The notes under the pieces were generated by a model. The model ran no database searches. It was not told where the DNA came from and was given only the letters and a program-made list of their open reading frames with translations. Positions 35,745 to 47,019 of a DNA stretch of 64,000 bases are shown here, one piece after another (positions within the stretch are counted from its first letter, which is position 1; every line of letters begins with the position of its first letter). Location: contig NC_026506.1 in assembly GCF_000182925.2 (NCBI RefSeq), positions 2,418,001 to 2,482,000 of the forward strand. Direction: 5' to 3'. The translations under genes were made by a program, and so were the position numbers. Origin of the DNA: Neurospora crassa OR74A. Lineage: Eukaryota > Ascomycota > Sordariomycetes > Sordariales > Sordariaceae.

Positions 35745-36662
35745 ATGTCACCAAAAACCTACATTCACCTCGTCCGTCACGCCCAAGGCCACCACAACGT
35801 CAGCCAAGCCAACCACGTCTTCGCCGACCCACTCCTCACGCCCCTCGGCGAATCCCAATGTGCTGCTCTCCGCGACTCCTTCCCCTACCACGATAAAATC
35901 ACCCACCTCGTCGCCTCGCCCATGCGACGCACGCTTTACACCTGTCTGTTGAGTTTCCAGCCTGCTGTTGAGCGTTTGGCGGCAAAGCGGGGAAAGAAGA
36001 AGGAGGGGGAGGGGGTGGTGGTGGCCCTGCCAGAAGTGCAGGAGGTGTCCAACTTGCCTTGCGACGTGGGTTCAGCACCGGAGAAACTGCACCAGGAGTT
36101 TGACGAGGCCGGGTTGGTCGATTTGTTCTTGGTCAAGGAAGGGTGGCAGGATAAGCACTCACCTGATAGTCCGTGGAAGCCCGAGATGGAGAAGGTGAAG
36201 CGCCGGGCGGAAAAGGCGAGGAAGTGGTTGTATGAGTTGGCGCAGCAGCAGCAGCAGGATTCTACTTCTTCTTCTGCTGCTATGGCCGGGGCTGGGGCTG
36301 GGGCTGAGTCCCAGGCTGATGGAGGAGAGCAGCAGCAGCAGCAGCAGCAGGAAAAGCACATTGTGGTGGTCACCCATGGTGGCTTCCTCCATTTCTTGAC
36401 GCAAGACTTTGATGGAATGGATTTGAATAGGGGGACTGGGTGGGATAATACCGAGTGGAGGACTTACGAGTTTGTTACAGATGCTCAAGGAAAGGATGGG
36501 GATGTAGGCTTGAAGGAGACGGAGGAGAGCTGGAGGAAGAGAAAAGGAAGCGCGAAGCCACTGACGGAGACGGAACAGGAGGAGATAATGGCGGCTGTTG
36601 ATGAGAGGTTGCAGCAGGCATTTGGGGACGGGGTTAGGAGAGTGGGGGGAAAGAGGGTGTAG
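35745..36662 (+). CDS. Histidine phosphatase (PGM-like) family protein
   Basis: Member of the histidine phosphatase superfamily, branch 1 (phosphoglycerate mutase-like). A single exon encodes 305 residues. The first catalytic motif is HLVRHAQGHHN with the phospho-acceptor His12, and the second is VVVTHGGFLHF near residue 210. ASPMRRTLYTC (about 63-73) supplies the conserved Arg. A Q/S/A-rich insertion (about 168-205) separates the two halves. True glycolytic mutases begin the motif RHGxSxWN, so this is more likely a phosphatase of unknown substrate, as are many fungal members. The ATG lies in AAAATGTCA context. Confidence 0.85.
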   Translation: MSPKTYIHLVRHAQGHHNVSQANHVFADPLLTPLGESQCAALRDSFPYHDKITHLVASPMRRTLYTCLLSFQPAVERLAAKRGKKKEGEGVVVALPEVQEVSNLPCDVGSAPEKLHQEFDEAGLVDLFLVKEGWQDKHSPDSPWKPEMEKVKRRAEKARKWLYELAQQQQQDSTSSSAAMAGAGAGAESQADGGEQQQQQQQEKHIVVVTHGGFLHFLTQDFDGMDLNRGTGWDNTEWRTYEFVTDAQGKDGDVGLKETEESWRKRKGSAKPLTETEQEEIMAAVDERLQQAFGDGVRRVGGKRV

Positions 36663-37730
36663 GGAGAGAGAGTTGATGCTTAGAGCCGGCTGGGATGTGG
36701 TAGGGGAATTGAGAAAGATGGGTGGTATCAACATAGACTAGTTCATAGCTTTAGTATTGAGCTGTAGAAGACTTAACGTTTTTTTGGACCAAGTTTGAGC
36801 CATGTCTAGCAACTTATGCAGACCCTACAGACCCTGAATTGCAGTCTCACACAAGAAAAGAACCCTACTTTGCATCGCCTTTCCCATTTCAGAGAATGAT
36901 CCTAATCTCTTCTCATACCAGACCCATACCATAATATTTACCTAAATAATCTCATAATCATTCATATATCATCTCCGTACCTTGTCATCCTTCACCGACA
37001 TCCAGATATCCAAGAGAGCCAGCGAGTAGTCCCGGAAGGAAATCGTAAACCATACATACATCCAAGCATAAAAGAAGAAAAAGAAAACCCCAGAAAACGC
37101 CATAGTGATGGTGTCAGTCAGTCAGTTGATAATAACCCAATCCAACCCGACCCGATCCGATCCAATCCAATCCACCTTCCAAAGGAGGTTCCCCAATGCG
37201 CCCAAAGTATATCCAAAGATATAAGGTGATCAGGTATCATATACTCGTGTGCCATCAATTTCATCCGTTTCTTCCCTCAAGTGTCGTGTCTCGTGTGAAC
37301 TCAGACACGTGTGATATGAGTGTGCATAGCCATGTCCAGTCTCAGCTTATGCTTTATGTGTCCCGCGTTCGTCCCGTTCGTTCCCATCAATCGATAGAAG
37401 GTATCGAAATAAAGAGACGATGATTCCTGTTCGTCTGGTCTTCTTCTTCTTCTTCTTCGTCGATCTCCATTCATTCATCCAATGCCGTGAAATGAAACAA
37501 CCCAATTTTGCGTGATTTGGTTCAGTTCCCTTCCCATGGAATGGGGGCAAGCTGGTAGGCAGATACCCATGCATATGCAAGGTTCGCTGAAACGAAGAGA
37601 GCGCGCGCACAGTTTTGTGCCCTTTTCTGCCGGAATTTCAATCATTCCACCACCACCTAGCTAGCAGCTTCTCTTCCCAAATACAGACAAGTTTAGCGCA
37701 TGCGTTTTTGTTTTTCTTTTTGCACTTCAC
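36663..37730. other. Convergent spacer, phosphatase / small membrane protein
   Basis: 1.07 kb. It contains degenerate CCAAT/CCGAT pentamers (37138-37175) and a TTC triplet run (37441-37458). No other gene is seen. Confidence 0.6.
37441..37458. repeat. TTC triplet microsatellite
   Basis: Six perfect TTC units in the 3' flank of the small membrane-protein gene; the opposite strand is GAA. Confidence 0.9.
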
Positions 37731-37919
37731 TTAACGCCCCCTCGAATGCGAATGCTCATCGTCATCCGTCAAGCTGGTGCTGCTCCCGCTCGACGAGGTG
37801 GTCACGGTGCCGTGGGCCTTGCGCGCCACGCTGACGAGGCGGTAGATGCCAAATGCGATGGCGGCCAAAACAATAAAAAGGACAATGATGATGATGGCGA
37901 TGACGTCGTTTCCCTTCAT
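37731..37919 (-). CDS. Small single-span membrane protein, 62 residues
   Basis: Not recognised as a named family. A single exon from ATG 37919 to TAA encodes 62 residues: a short polar start (MKGNDV), one strongly hydrophobic helix at about 6-28 (IAIIIIVLFIVLAAIAFGIY), a basic stretch (RLVSVARKAH) and a Ser/Asp/His-rich tail. The basic residues straight after the helix suggest the C terminus faces the cytosol. Third codon positions are mostly C (AAC GAC GTC ATC GCC ATC and so on), as in the proven genes of this window and unlike the surrounding spacer, which is the main reason to believe it is expressed. Its neighbours give no hint of role. Confidence 0.6.
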   Translation of the reverse strand: MKGNDVIAIIIIVLFIVLAAIAFGIYRLVSVARKAHGTVTTSSSGSSTSLTDDDEHSHSRGR

Positions 37920-40006
37920 TCTGGGCGATTGGTGTGGTGTGGCGGGTTTACTTTATTCGGATATTGGCGTTGTCAGGTTGACTCGCGGTCTGAAAGTGTT
38001 GGGCGCTGTTGGGTATGTTTCGGCTCGGAAGTTGAGATCGTCAGCGCTGGAAATGGTGGTGGTGGTGTTGTTGTTGTTGTTGTTGTCGTTGGTGTAAGTG
38101 GTTTGAGATGAACGATGGGATAATGAGACGGTTCTTCTATTACATCCTGTTAGCTTCCTCGAGTTCTAACCCTCTCTTCCTTTTCTGTGTGTCTGTGTTT
38201 GGAAAGCTATCGAGTGATGGGGATTGTATGGCCCTCCTTGGGATCGGATTCGCGCAAACTCACCCAAGAAGCATACGTCGCTATGTGTTCGTCTGAAGAT
38301 AACGAGAATTGGAGATTGTGGTTACAGGGCAGCGCCTGACAGAACAATCCCGATCGCCGAGCTTTATACTTTGAGTTTTTTAGGCGTTCTTCGTTCCAGA
38401 CCGCTTTGGTGCTCAAGAAGCTGTTCTCCGTAACCGATGCTGGCTAATGCAGGTGGTTTGTTGACATGAAACTTCGTGTTCTGTGATGGGCGGTATAGCT
38501 TTGGTCGTCGTCCTCTGCGGATTTCAAGTCGACCTCTCCCTACACTCGCCGTTCTCTTTCTCTCTCAACTCAGCTGTCTTTGGCGACCTGTTTGTTGGAA
38601 TGGAGAAAGTAGAATAAAAAGCAGTTTCGGAATCGCAGACAACAAGATCAGGAAAAGCGGTATAGCATCACAGTCGCATTTCAGATCCAACGGCGGCAAG
38701 CAGGGCAGCGCGTGGTAAGTGGGCGGTGGGTGGGCGAGCATAAAATAGTCAGATTTGCCCAATTCACCCCGCCACCTTCTTTACCATTTGCTTACAAGCA
38801 TTTCGTAGGTAAAAGACCTGCCCGAAGGCGCATCGTAAGTGGTCTCAGGGCGGAAAAAGAAGAAGGCTGGTAAACATTGGAGCGTCGTACCTTGCGGACC
38901 CCGCCAAGTTTGACCTTCATTAGGGCGCGTCCCCCAGTTATGTAGGTTGGCGACGTTGAGATGGACAGGGGTGCAGTTGGGCTGGCTGGGCTGGAGCCAC
39001 TCACCCGTCCGCATTTAGAAACCAGCTGGATAGAAAGCTACCTCTACATTACATAAGATCAGGCACTTGGAGCTGTTACCCCTGTACTGGAACTGACGGG
39101 AGGGAGCATCTTCATGTGCAAAGTTCGTGTTGGTTTTCAAGGCAAAACTGTGTGATGGAACTATCCCCATGATGCTGAATTACTTGTGAGCTGGTGACTG
39201 GAATATGCTAAACAGTACATCTATGACTTCTAGATGTTAAGTTCTGTAGTACGAAAAGTGTTCTCTGCGCCCCTTGAGAATGTCCTAAGTAGGAGGCACT
39301 GCCTCTTCAAACAGAAGCTCAGAAACGGGACAGGTATTTTCCTTGAACGCCGCACCCAAATATTGCTATGCCTCAAATGGATACTCGACTGCACTCCCTC
39401 GATGAATGCAATGATACAGGCCTTTTGGCTCCGCCACTCCTTCAATTGAAATTCTGAAGAAGAATGATATCGCCGAGAAGTGATGTGCCGAATTCGCTCT
39501 AATGATAGAGAGCCGCAAGGCTCAGGGACTCTTCTCGAGTCAACTTTTCATTTCCAGCATGATATTTCAAACCCCCATCCTCCAGGCACGCGTTAAAACC
39601 AAAGAAGAAGGAAAAGACTACAGACCCAAGCCGATTGAGATCTTGATGAGAAACAGACTTAAACTGAACAATTCACACGTTTCTGAAGGAAGCGTGTCAA
39701 GACTCAAGTCACAAATGGAAAGCCCTTCAACGCGCAGCCGAAAGGTACAGGCAAAGCAATGCCTTCGCGGCCAGCTGAGCAGTAGACAACTCGAGCCGAT
39801 CATGGCCAGCTCAGGGGCCCGACCATCAGGGGTACCATCCAGCGACCTCTCCGCGGGTCAGAAGGGTTGATATACGGCTCCATTTGGGTGACCTTAACCG
39901 AAGAAGGATGAACGTAGCGGTGTCATTTCTGTGCATGGCGGTCGCTTCTGCGCCGAGCAGGAGGGAGTTCTGACGCGAGTTGTTCGAGAAGTGCTACCTC
40001 GGTCTT
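37920..40006. other. Gene-poor spacer before hpo 3' end
   Basis: 2.1 kb. The left part is the upstream region of the small membrane-protein gene and has a GTG/GTT-rich triplet tract at 38052-38097. A plus-strand open frame of 122 codons (39502-39870) exists but has mixed codon use and no recognisable motif. Nothing else is supported. Confidence 0.5.
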
Positions 40007-40991
40007 CTATTGCGAGACGCTGCCCTCGCGATCCTCGGAGTCTGGGTCCCTCTTGATAATCCTCACATGTCGCTCATAAAATTGGAGCATCTAGTAAATG
40101 TTATCAGCCGAGACTCCTAAGACATACACAGGAACAGGCAGAACGTACCTTTTGGGGGCACCTCTTGTAGATGACGTCAGTTGTATGCTGGGTCTTGTGG
40201 CCATTCTTCCACGTCAGATAAACCATGAGCTTGTGTGTGTCCTCATCTTCGCAGGCATCGAGTTGAGCAATATGCTCTTCCCAGCTTCCCGCTGGGGGCT
40301 TCCAGGCAGCGTTCTTAGCGGTCTGGGGCTCCTCAGAGTTAAGGGGATGGTCGCCGTTCTTCCTCGACCGTTTGTTGCTGCTTGCTTGGGGAGTGCCGGA
40401 GTTTGAAGAGGGCCGGCCACGCTTCTTGATCTTCTGCGCCGCAGCGGAAGCTTCGAAAATCTTCTCTCGACCGCCAATCTTGGTAAAGTACTCCTTGAGC
40501 CTCTCCGACGCGCCCTCTCTGTGATGAGCAATACTATATTAGCAATACAGAACGAGTCAAGATTCAAAGAATTCGCAATCCCTACATCAAAGTGTCCTCA
40601 GGCTCCCAGGTCTGGTCAGACTTTTTCTCGTAACCCTCCCACTTCACGAGGAAGAGTGGCTCGTTCTGCAGTTGCGCGTTAGTACCGCGTGCTGGATGAC
40701 TTTGGATGCGGCAGTGTAGCGTACATCGTCGTTAAGCATATGGTCGAGGATTTTCTCGACGACGTAGACGTCCTCCTCCTCCTCGTCACCTTCCTCGTCA
40801 TCCTCACCGCCCTCATCGGCGCCGTCTCCGTTTTGTTCCTCGTCCTCAAAGTCCTCGGGCTCTGGAATTGTGTACTTGACGGACTTTTTGTCGCGAGACT
40901 GTTTCTTGCTGCTCGAGGTAGCCGAGCGAGTGTCGAGCTCGACACTGGAGGCGGCCTCCTCGTCGCTGAGAGCCGATGGATCGTACGGCAT
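40007..40991 (-). CDS. Heterochromatin protein HPO (HP1)
   Basis: Binds trimethylated H3K9 and, in Neurospora, is needed with DIM-5 and DIM-2 for DNA methylation of RIP-mutated sequence. Exons 40991-40725, 40665-40586, 40518-40149 and 40090-40007 encode 266 residues. The introns are 59, 67 and 58 bp (GTACGC, GTAGGG, GTACGT donors; CAG, CAG, TAG acceptors). Residues 41-74 are very acidic. The chromodomain (about 75-120) keeps the aromatic cage: Tyr76 in VYVVEKIL, then Trp98 and Tyr101 in VKWEGY. A basic hinge (KIKKRGRPSS, NKRSRKNG) is followed by a chromo shadow domain (about 180-250; WEEHIAQLDACEDED, VYLTWKNGHKTQH). Length and sequence fit hpo. The frame is open above the ATG, but MPYDPSALSDEE is the natural start. 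Confidence 0.95.
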
Positions 40992-43760
40992 TTTTATGAG
41001 CTGGTGTGAAGATTGCGGTTGAAGTGGTGCGACGAAGTGTTGCGCTGTAGTCGGAACGGGGGGCGTTGCAGTCAACCGTGAAGCGTGACAGGGTGCGCGA
41101 CGCGAATTCGTTCTCGGTGGTTGACGGTATATCGATGCGCCGGTAGTCTCGTTACCGACTCACAAGAGGTAGGACGGTAAACACGATACTTATAATTAGT
41201 AAGATGAGGCTGAGCTGAGGATTGAAGAGATAGAATCTGTATGGACGACGGTAGAGGTAGGCAGTTTCCGGTCGATGCTGTACACTACAAAGTATCTAGT
41301 AGGTGGTTCGCGAACGGGAAAGATCCAAACGGTCCAGATTCAGTGCGCTACGTACTGGAATTCAGTTCAAGGCCTGCATTAAAAGTGATAGAGCTGGCTG
41401 CAGCAAGTGCTTGTTCGTTCCATTGCCCGCCGCGCCGACGCGAAGAAGTGGGGAGTGGCAGTGAGGCTGAGACCCAGCGAGGTGTGGCTCGCGTCGTGCA
41501 CGTGACCCCGCGTGAGTGTGAAGTTGGACAGGATATGTGGCTGAAAGTGATGCCGGTTGGTCAATTTGCAAAGTCTAGACTGACAGATCATTTGCCGACT
41601 TGATAGTGACCTTGCGCAGTGATGTGACCTGATACATACATGATCAAGTTCTGAACGAGAGAGAGAAAGATGAAAGAGGAAGAAACCTCAGCTTAAAGAA
41701 ACTTCTAAAAGTCGGTCAATGGAAACTGAATCATTTTGCGAATTCAGTTCCGTTTGCTCAGCGAAGTGGAAGGAAAGTGCCGTGCACATATGTATGGCTT
41801 ACAATCAGACAACGCCCCTTTGGTGACGTCAAACGCACAAGCGGAATTATTGACGGTCATTTTCTGTGCAGCGTCTCCTTCCAAACCGATATCCAGCTAT
41901 AGTACAATTCGGATAGGGAGAGGCGACGGAAGCTCTACTACTACTGTACAAGCTGGGTAACCTCATCGAATATCAGGGCTCTCGGATAAAGTATTGTTTT
42001 GAGGACTCTCAACACACAGTACTTATCCTTGCAATCAAAACTAAACATCCGTCGCATGGCGCACCAAACACAAAGCAATCACAACATCAAATTAACTCTT
42101 AGAAGCTGCAATGTTATGTTCTCTCTTTCTCCGCCGAGCAGATGGTAGAATGCACTACATGACAAAAGGCACAACCAGCTGCATGTGATGGAACACAACT
42201 CGCATAGGACCCTTTCGTTGTGCCTAATGGAACCAGTTATTGTCAAGCTATGTGTGGTGCTAAATATAAAGAGTCGGGTTCACACTTTTACAATTGATTG
42301 TATCGCAGATGGACGAGACAGTTGACAGCATCTCAACACAGAACCTTGCGTACAAGTAGACACAATAATAGGAAAGGAGCCCATCAGATCTCTTGTCCAT
42401 TGTACATAGTAGGTCTGAGTTTGGATATTACAGCGCGGCTCAGATGGCTCATGCTCGACTGAGCGAAGAGATGGGACAAAGCCGTGATCGATGGCGAAGA
42501 TAAACCAGAGTACTGGAACTATACATTAGTTTTCCGACCTCTAGACAAATCATATGAGATGGCAGCTGTGTCCATGGACTTTGGTGTTTTAGTCGAAACA
42601 AGTGCAAATTTGGCGATGCATCTTTAACGCATATGCAATCTCTCCACATACAGATACCGTCCCGTCCGCCCCCGGTCCTGGATCAGAAAGGTACCTCTAC
42701 TAATCTATGCCTTGAGGATTCCGAAAAAGTTGAGACTGCAAGTATATCCCATGAAGTAGAAGAGTATATGTCGATACGAGTGAGCGAACACTAGCATGGT
42801 CTTCGTACTGAAAAGATAACTACACTACTCAGGATACCTACGACTACTTGATCATTTGGGCACTGGATAGTCAACTAAGTTTGAAATGGGAAAAGGTGTA
42901 AAGTAATGCCAAGCCGAGACATGAACTGCGTACAGAAAATGTTACAGCTAACCCCTGTTCATGCGTAGTCCATGAGTCCTTGTCGGCTTATAGTGTACGA
43001 TAACCCCTATACTGTGCGGAAAGACTGGAAAGGAATGAAACGAAGGGTTCACGGCGGGTCTGGGGTCCTGGGCCGCTCGTGAACTGGACGCGATATCTCG
43101 AACTTGTCAAGTTTTCCATTTCCATGTGCAAAGTCAGTTGGGACGCATTTTCTGGAAAAAGCTCACATCACCTTGCAACTTTGACATACTCACCCAGCTA
43201 GGTCTGAGTCTCTTAACGCAGCAACAGTATCTGATGAGATCTCAGCGAGGCAGCTCCCGTCCTCAACCCTCGACAAGACAACCACCTGGGTCTTCATCTT
43301 GACTTCCCCCAGCCGTTGTTACGTTGCGCGTACTTGTATGCCGAACGTTCATCTCATATCCACCCGATGATTCACTAACTACATACCGCGCATCCATCCG
43401 GTATTTCCAATTGAGAAGCTTTGCCCATCGCTCCGAGACCGCGAAATACAATTTTCACAAGAGCGCCGTCAATTGTTTCCAAACCCGAGTGGTAAGGTCC
43501 GGCCGGGGATCCACATCCGATAGACCGGATTTCTCGAGCAACAAAGCGCTCCTCTCCACCAATACTGCGCAGTCCCAATTGCGCGTCGCGGGACAGTTCC
43601 ATTGTTACCGTAGTTGAAGCTCTTTCATTCCGAGTCTGGGACCCGAGATCTCGGGGCTCGATATCTCAGTTAGCGTTCCGGAAGACACTCCGCATCTCTG
43701 GAACCGGCACCGGCACCGGCACCGGCACCGGCACCAGCCCGGGATTGCCTCACAGACACA
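40992..43760. promoter_or_regulatory. Divergent spacer hpo / zinc-finger gene
   Basis: 2.8 kb without a supported gene. Composition is mixed, with several A/T-rich stretches but no RIP-like block. A hexanucleotide repeat sits just before the zinc-finger gene. No operator is assigned. Confidence 0.5.
43703..43737. repeat. ACCGGC hexanucleotide repeat
   Basis: Nearly six perfect copies of ACCGGC about 25 bp upstream of the zinc-finger gene start codon, so it probably lies in the 5' leader. A shorter GGC/ACC-type stretch recurs inside the same gene near 45269-45295. Confidence 0.88.
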
Positions 43761-45773
43761 ATGGCCGGGACAGAAACACCAGCTCTCTCGGTTGAGTCAA
43801 ACCCAAACACGCCAAAGCACGTCAAGGACAAAAAGTGCCCTTGGTGTGGCCAACCATTCACTTCATCATCCCTTGGCCGCCATCTCGACCTCTACATCAG
43901 ACCCAATAATCCTAAAAAGCCTGACGGCATTCATGATGTTACGGCTATCAGACGTCTTCGCGGTACGATAACTAGGAGGAGAACCAAGGGTACCTGCAGA
44001 CGACGAGACGCCTCAGCATCTGCTGCCGGCAGTGCAACACCGTCGGGGGCACCTTCCAAGGATGGCATCAGTCCTGCACCCTCCGATGTCGTCCAATCTC
44101 CGGCTCCGACCCCTATGCTCGCTGGAACTCCCGCTGCCACTCACAGCAACCGGAGAAGTGTGAGCACGCCATTTGGGAGGAATTTCCCCTTCAACACCCC
44201 TTGGGAGGCCACCGGGGTTATTGACTTATCCCAAAGAAGCAACGGCGTTTCTTCACATCTTGAAGAGAGGCAGGCTCTCCCAGATGGCTCGAGGTCGCTG
44301 GCTCCTGTCCCACCACCACCGCCACCTCATACGTCTTCTTCTGGCCAACAGCCTCTGCATCACCAACCTGATCCGAGGCAACTGATTCAGGATGCCCAGG
44401 ATACAGCGAGAGCTGCCGAGCTTGCCCTGCGTGAGATGATCTGCTCCTGGAGGGCTGCCAAGTAAGTTGTCAGTTGTACATTGTAGTCCGGTGTGAGTTG
44501 CTAACACCCGTTTTGAAGGCTACATGTCGATCTGCATCAGATGCCCTTTGACTTTGACCCTCTAGCTCTGGATTTCCCTGCACTCGTCCTCCAATGCCTC
44601 GAACCACCACCCACCATATTCTCCTCCACTTTCTACCCAACCTCCACCTCCTGGTCCCTCCAGCCGCCCGGCTGGGATCAGTTCAAAGCCCTCCAGAACC
44701 ACTTCCAAGAACAGTTCAATAGATGGCACATCAGCTGCAGAGCCGCCACCACCGCCGTCAACGAGGACCTCAGCTACCCGCCGCCCGTCAACTTCGTCAA
44801 TGTCGACATCAAGGAAGCCATCCGGCGCTCCGAAACCATCAACAAGACCCTTGAAAAGGCCGTCTCGGAGCACCTGAAGAAGACCTTTGGCGTCTGGGAA
44901 GCCTCGAGCCAGTTCGACCGCGAGAAGATGTGGCAGCTCGAGTTGGCGCGCAGCGTGGCCCGCAAGCAAAAGGATATCAAGACCCTGAAGGAGGAACAGC
45001 ACCGCGTCCGGCAGGAAAACAACAACCTCAAGCTGCAGATCGAACACCTTAACGTGCTGCAGCAGCCGCGCGAGTACAAGTTGCAAACCCCCGCCACACT
45101 CCCCATCGAGAAGAAGCTGATCGACTACATGTCCGAGCTGATAGCCGTTCATGAAATATCTGGCGTCGGGCTGGAGCATGGTCATCGTCATCATGACCTC
45201 AACACCGTTTGCAAGGAGGCAATTGACCGCTGGAAAAAGGTGGTGCAATCTGGACGGCAAGGCCCACCGCCACCGGCACCGGCGCCGGCCCAGGCACCGC
45301 AGCAGCAGCAACAACATCAGCCTGTCTCTGAACCTCAATTTCCTCAATCTACGTCTGTGCCTGGTGGCGGCCCCTCTTCGCACAATCCGCTAATGTTGTA
45401 CAACTCAGCGGTAGCGGCTAATTATGCCACGAAGAATCCTTCAACCTCGTCAAACGCAGCTCCATCGCGCCCTCGGCAGCAGCAGCAGCCAAACACAACG
45501 GCCCAAGCCATGAGGGATAAAGACAATGGCAGAGACCCTGCGAGTGACGAGGAGGAGGATGGTGATGGTTATGAGGAGGGCGCAGAGGGCGATGAAGGGG
45601 ATAATGATGAAGATGAGGAGGGGGGAGACGAAGATGCCGAGATGGCTGACGCAGAAGCAGAAGCGCAACGACCAAATTCGAAAAGGCAGCCACATCAGCA
45701 CCCTGACGGCTCATCAGGAGAGACTGGTGGAGGAGGTGGCAGTGGGGCAGGCGAGCCGATTAAAACAAACTAG
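43761..45773 (+). CDS. Unrecognised zinc-finger/coiled-coil protein
   Basis: I do not recognise this family by name. Exons 43761-44461 and 44519-45773 encode 651 residues. The 57 bp intron has GTAAGT, a GCTAAC branch point and GAAG, and joins RAAK to LHVDLHQMPFDFD. Near the N terminus is a small metal-binding-like motif: Cys26 and Cys29 (CPWCGQPF), then His41 in GRHLDLYI, resembling UBZ-type fingers, but the usual last Cys is absent (Tyr/Ile); His in DGIHDV could serve. It is followed by a basic stretch (IRRLRGTITRRRTK). After a low-complexity linker comes a conserved-looking block (about 240-430) with a likely coiled coil (KQKDIKTLKEEQHRVRQENN). The tail is Q/P rich, then very acidic (about 560-625). 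A nuclear or DNA-linked role is only a guess. Confidence 0.75.
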
Positions 45774-47019
45774 CATTTAGTCTTCTGGAGATGGAGAAAG
45801 TAAGAGGGCGGGAGTTGCACAAGGCTGAATGCATTTGCGTAAAGTTGATGCACCTCCATCCGCCAAATAATGTGTACCTTTTACCTCTACCCACTTTCTG
45901 ATACGAATGCATATTGCGAACACTATAGCCAGCACTTGGATGTTATGTACGTGGGAGATTTTGAACAGTAAAGTCTAACACCTACCATTAATACATCAGA
46001 CAGACTTGATTTCACTCCTCTCTTCACTCCTTCCTGTGAAGCACGAGTGATTGACAGTCCAACCAGCGATTCTTTATCATTAAACAACAGGTCAAATGAA
46101 TCATAACTACTTACACCCTAGTTATTCCACATGTGTGTCTGCTCAGAGAGTAGAGATACAAGACATTTGGACCTTTTCAATTTCCTAAACTTGAGAAGGA
46201 GGAAAAGGGGAAAGAAATGGGTATCATGAAATAATTGCTCGGCTGCCTCTCTCATTCGCTTGAGTATCTCTATAACAGAATCAACAAGACAACTGACGGG
46301 CTGGCTGACTGGTCCCGGCGATGGGTAAAAGGGTATCATTCTGAACGCTTCTCAACGCACGATGGATCTGAAGAACAAGGGCAGAGCCTCGACAAGATTG
46401 CATGAAAAAGAGTCAGCAAATCATCATGACAGCGTCTTCAGAAAATAAATTACCCTGGTCACCTCAAAGCGTAAAGAGCAGCAGCAAGCGAATCGCAGCA
46501 CTAAAGGAACCAAGCGACAATGAAGAGTGATGTGATGATCATGATGTGAACAAAAACCTCCTTTCCTAAATCTCACTATCCATATCTCGCTCAGCGCGCG
46601 CGTAACCAAAATGGCTCGAATCAGCCCACAATCAAGAAAAAAAAACCCCTTCCACCCGCCAGGCTCTTCCACCTATAATGAAGAAACACCATTCCATCCA
46701 TGACCTGAACCGTCGTGTTCGTGTTCATTCATAGCCCGAATAGGAGAGAAAATATAGTCAAATGAAATAGCCAAAACCCCGTAAACGCCATTTACCCGCT
46801 TTCTCCGCGCCTTAAATCTTTCCTGCCCCAAGATCAATGATCTCGCTCTTCTACTCCTCTCTCTAAAAGGCGATTCTCGTCATTTCCAAAAAAAAAAAGG
46901 AGTGGTTCATCCTCCGTGAACTCAGGTAGGTGCCTGAGGCTGCTATGCTGACTGAAGGTACGATTTTAAGCGCAAAGAAGCCGTTCATATCGCTGTGTAG
47001 AAGACCAGCTCTTGAGTTT
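45774..47019. other. Convergent spacer, zinc-finger gene / NMNAT
   Basis: 1.25 kb of AT-leaning sequence shared by two 3' ends. No gene, RNA or repeat of note was recognised. Confidence 0.6.

Noticed and set aside
39502-39870. Plus-strand open frame of 122 codons
   Set aside because: Mixed codon use and no domain; might be expressed, but nothing in the sequence supports it well enough to list as a gene.
40992-41075. Upstream open extension of the hpo frame
   Set aside because: There is no ATG in the extension, and MPYDPSALSDEE is the natural N terminus.
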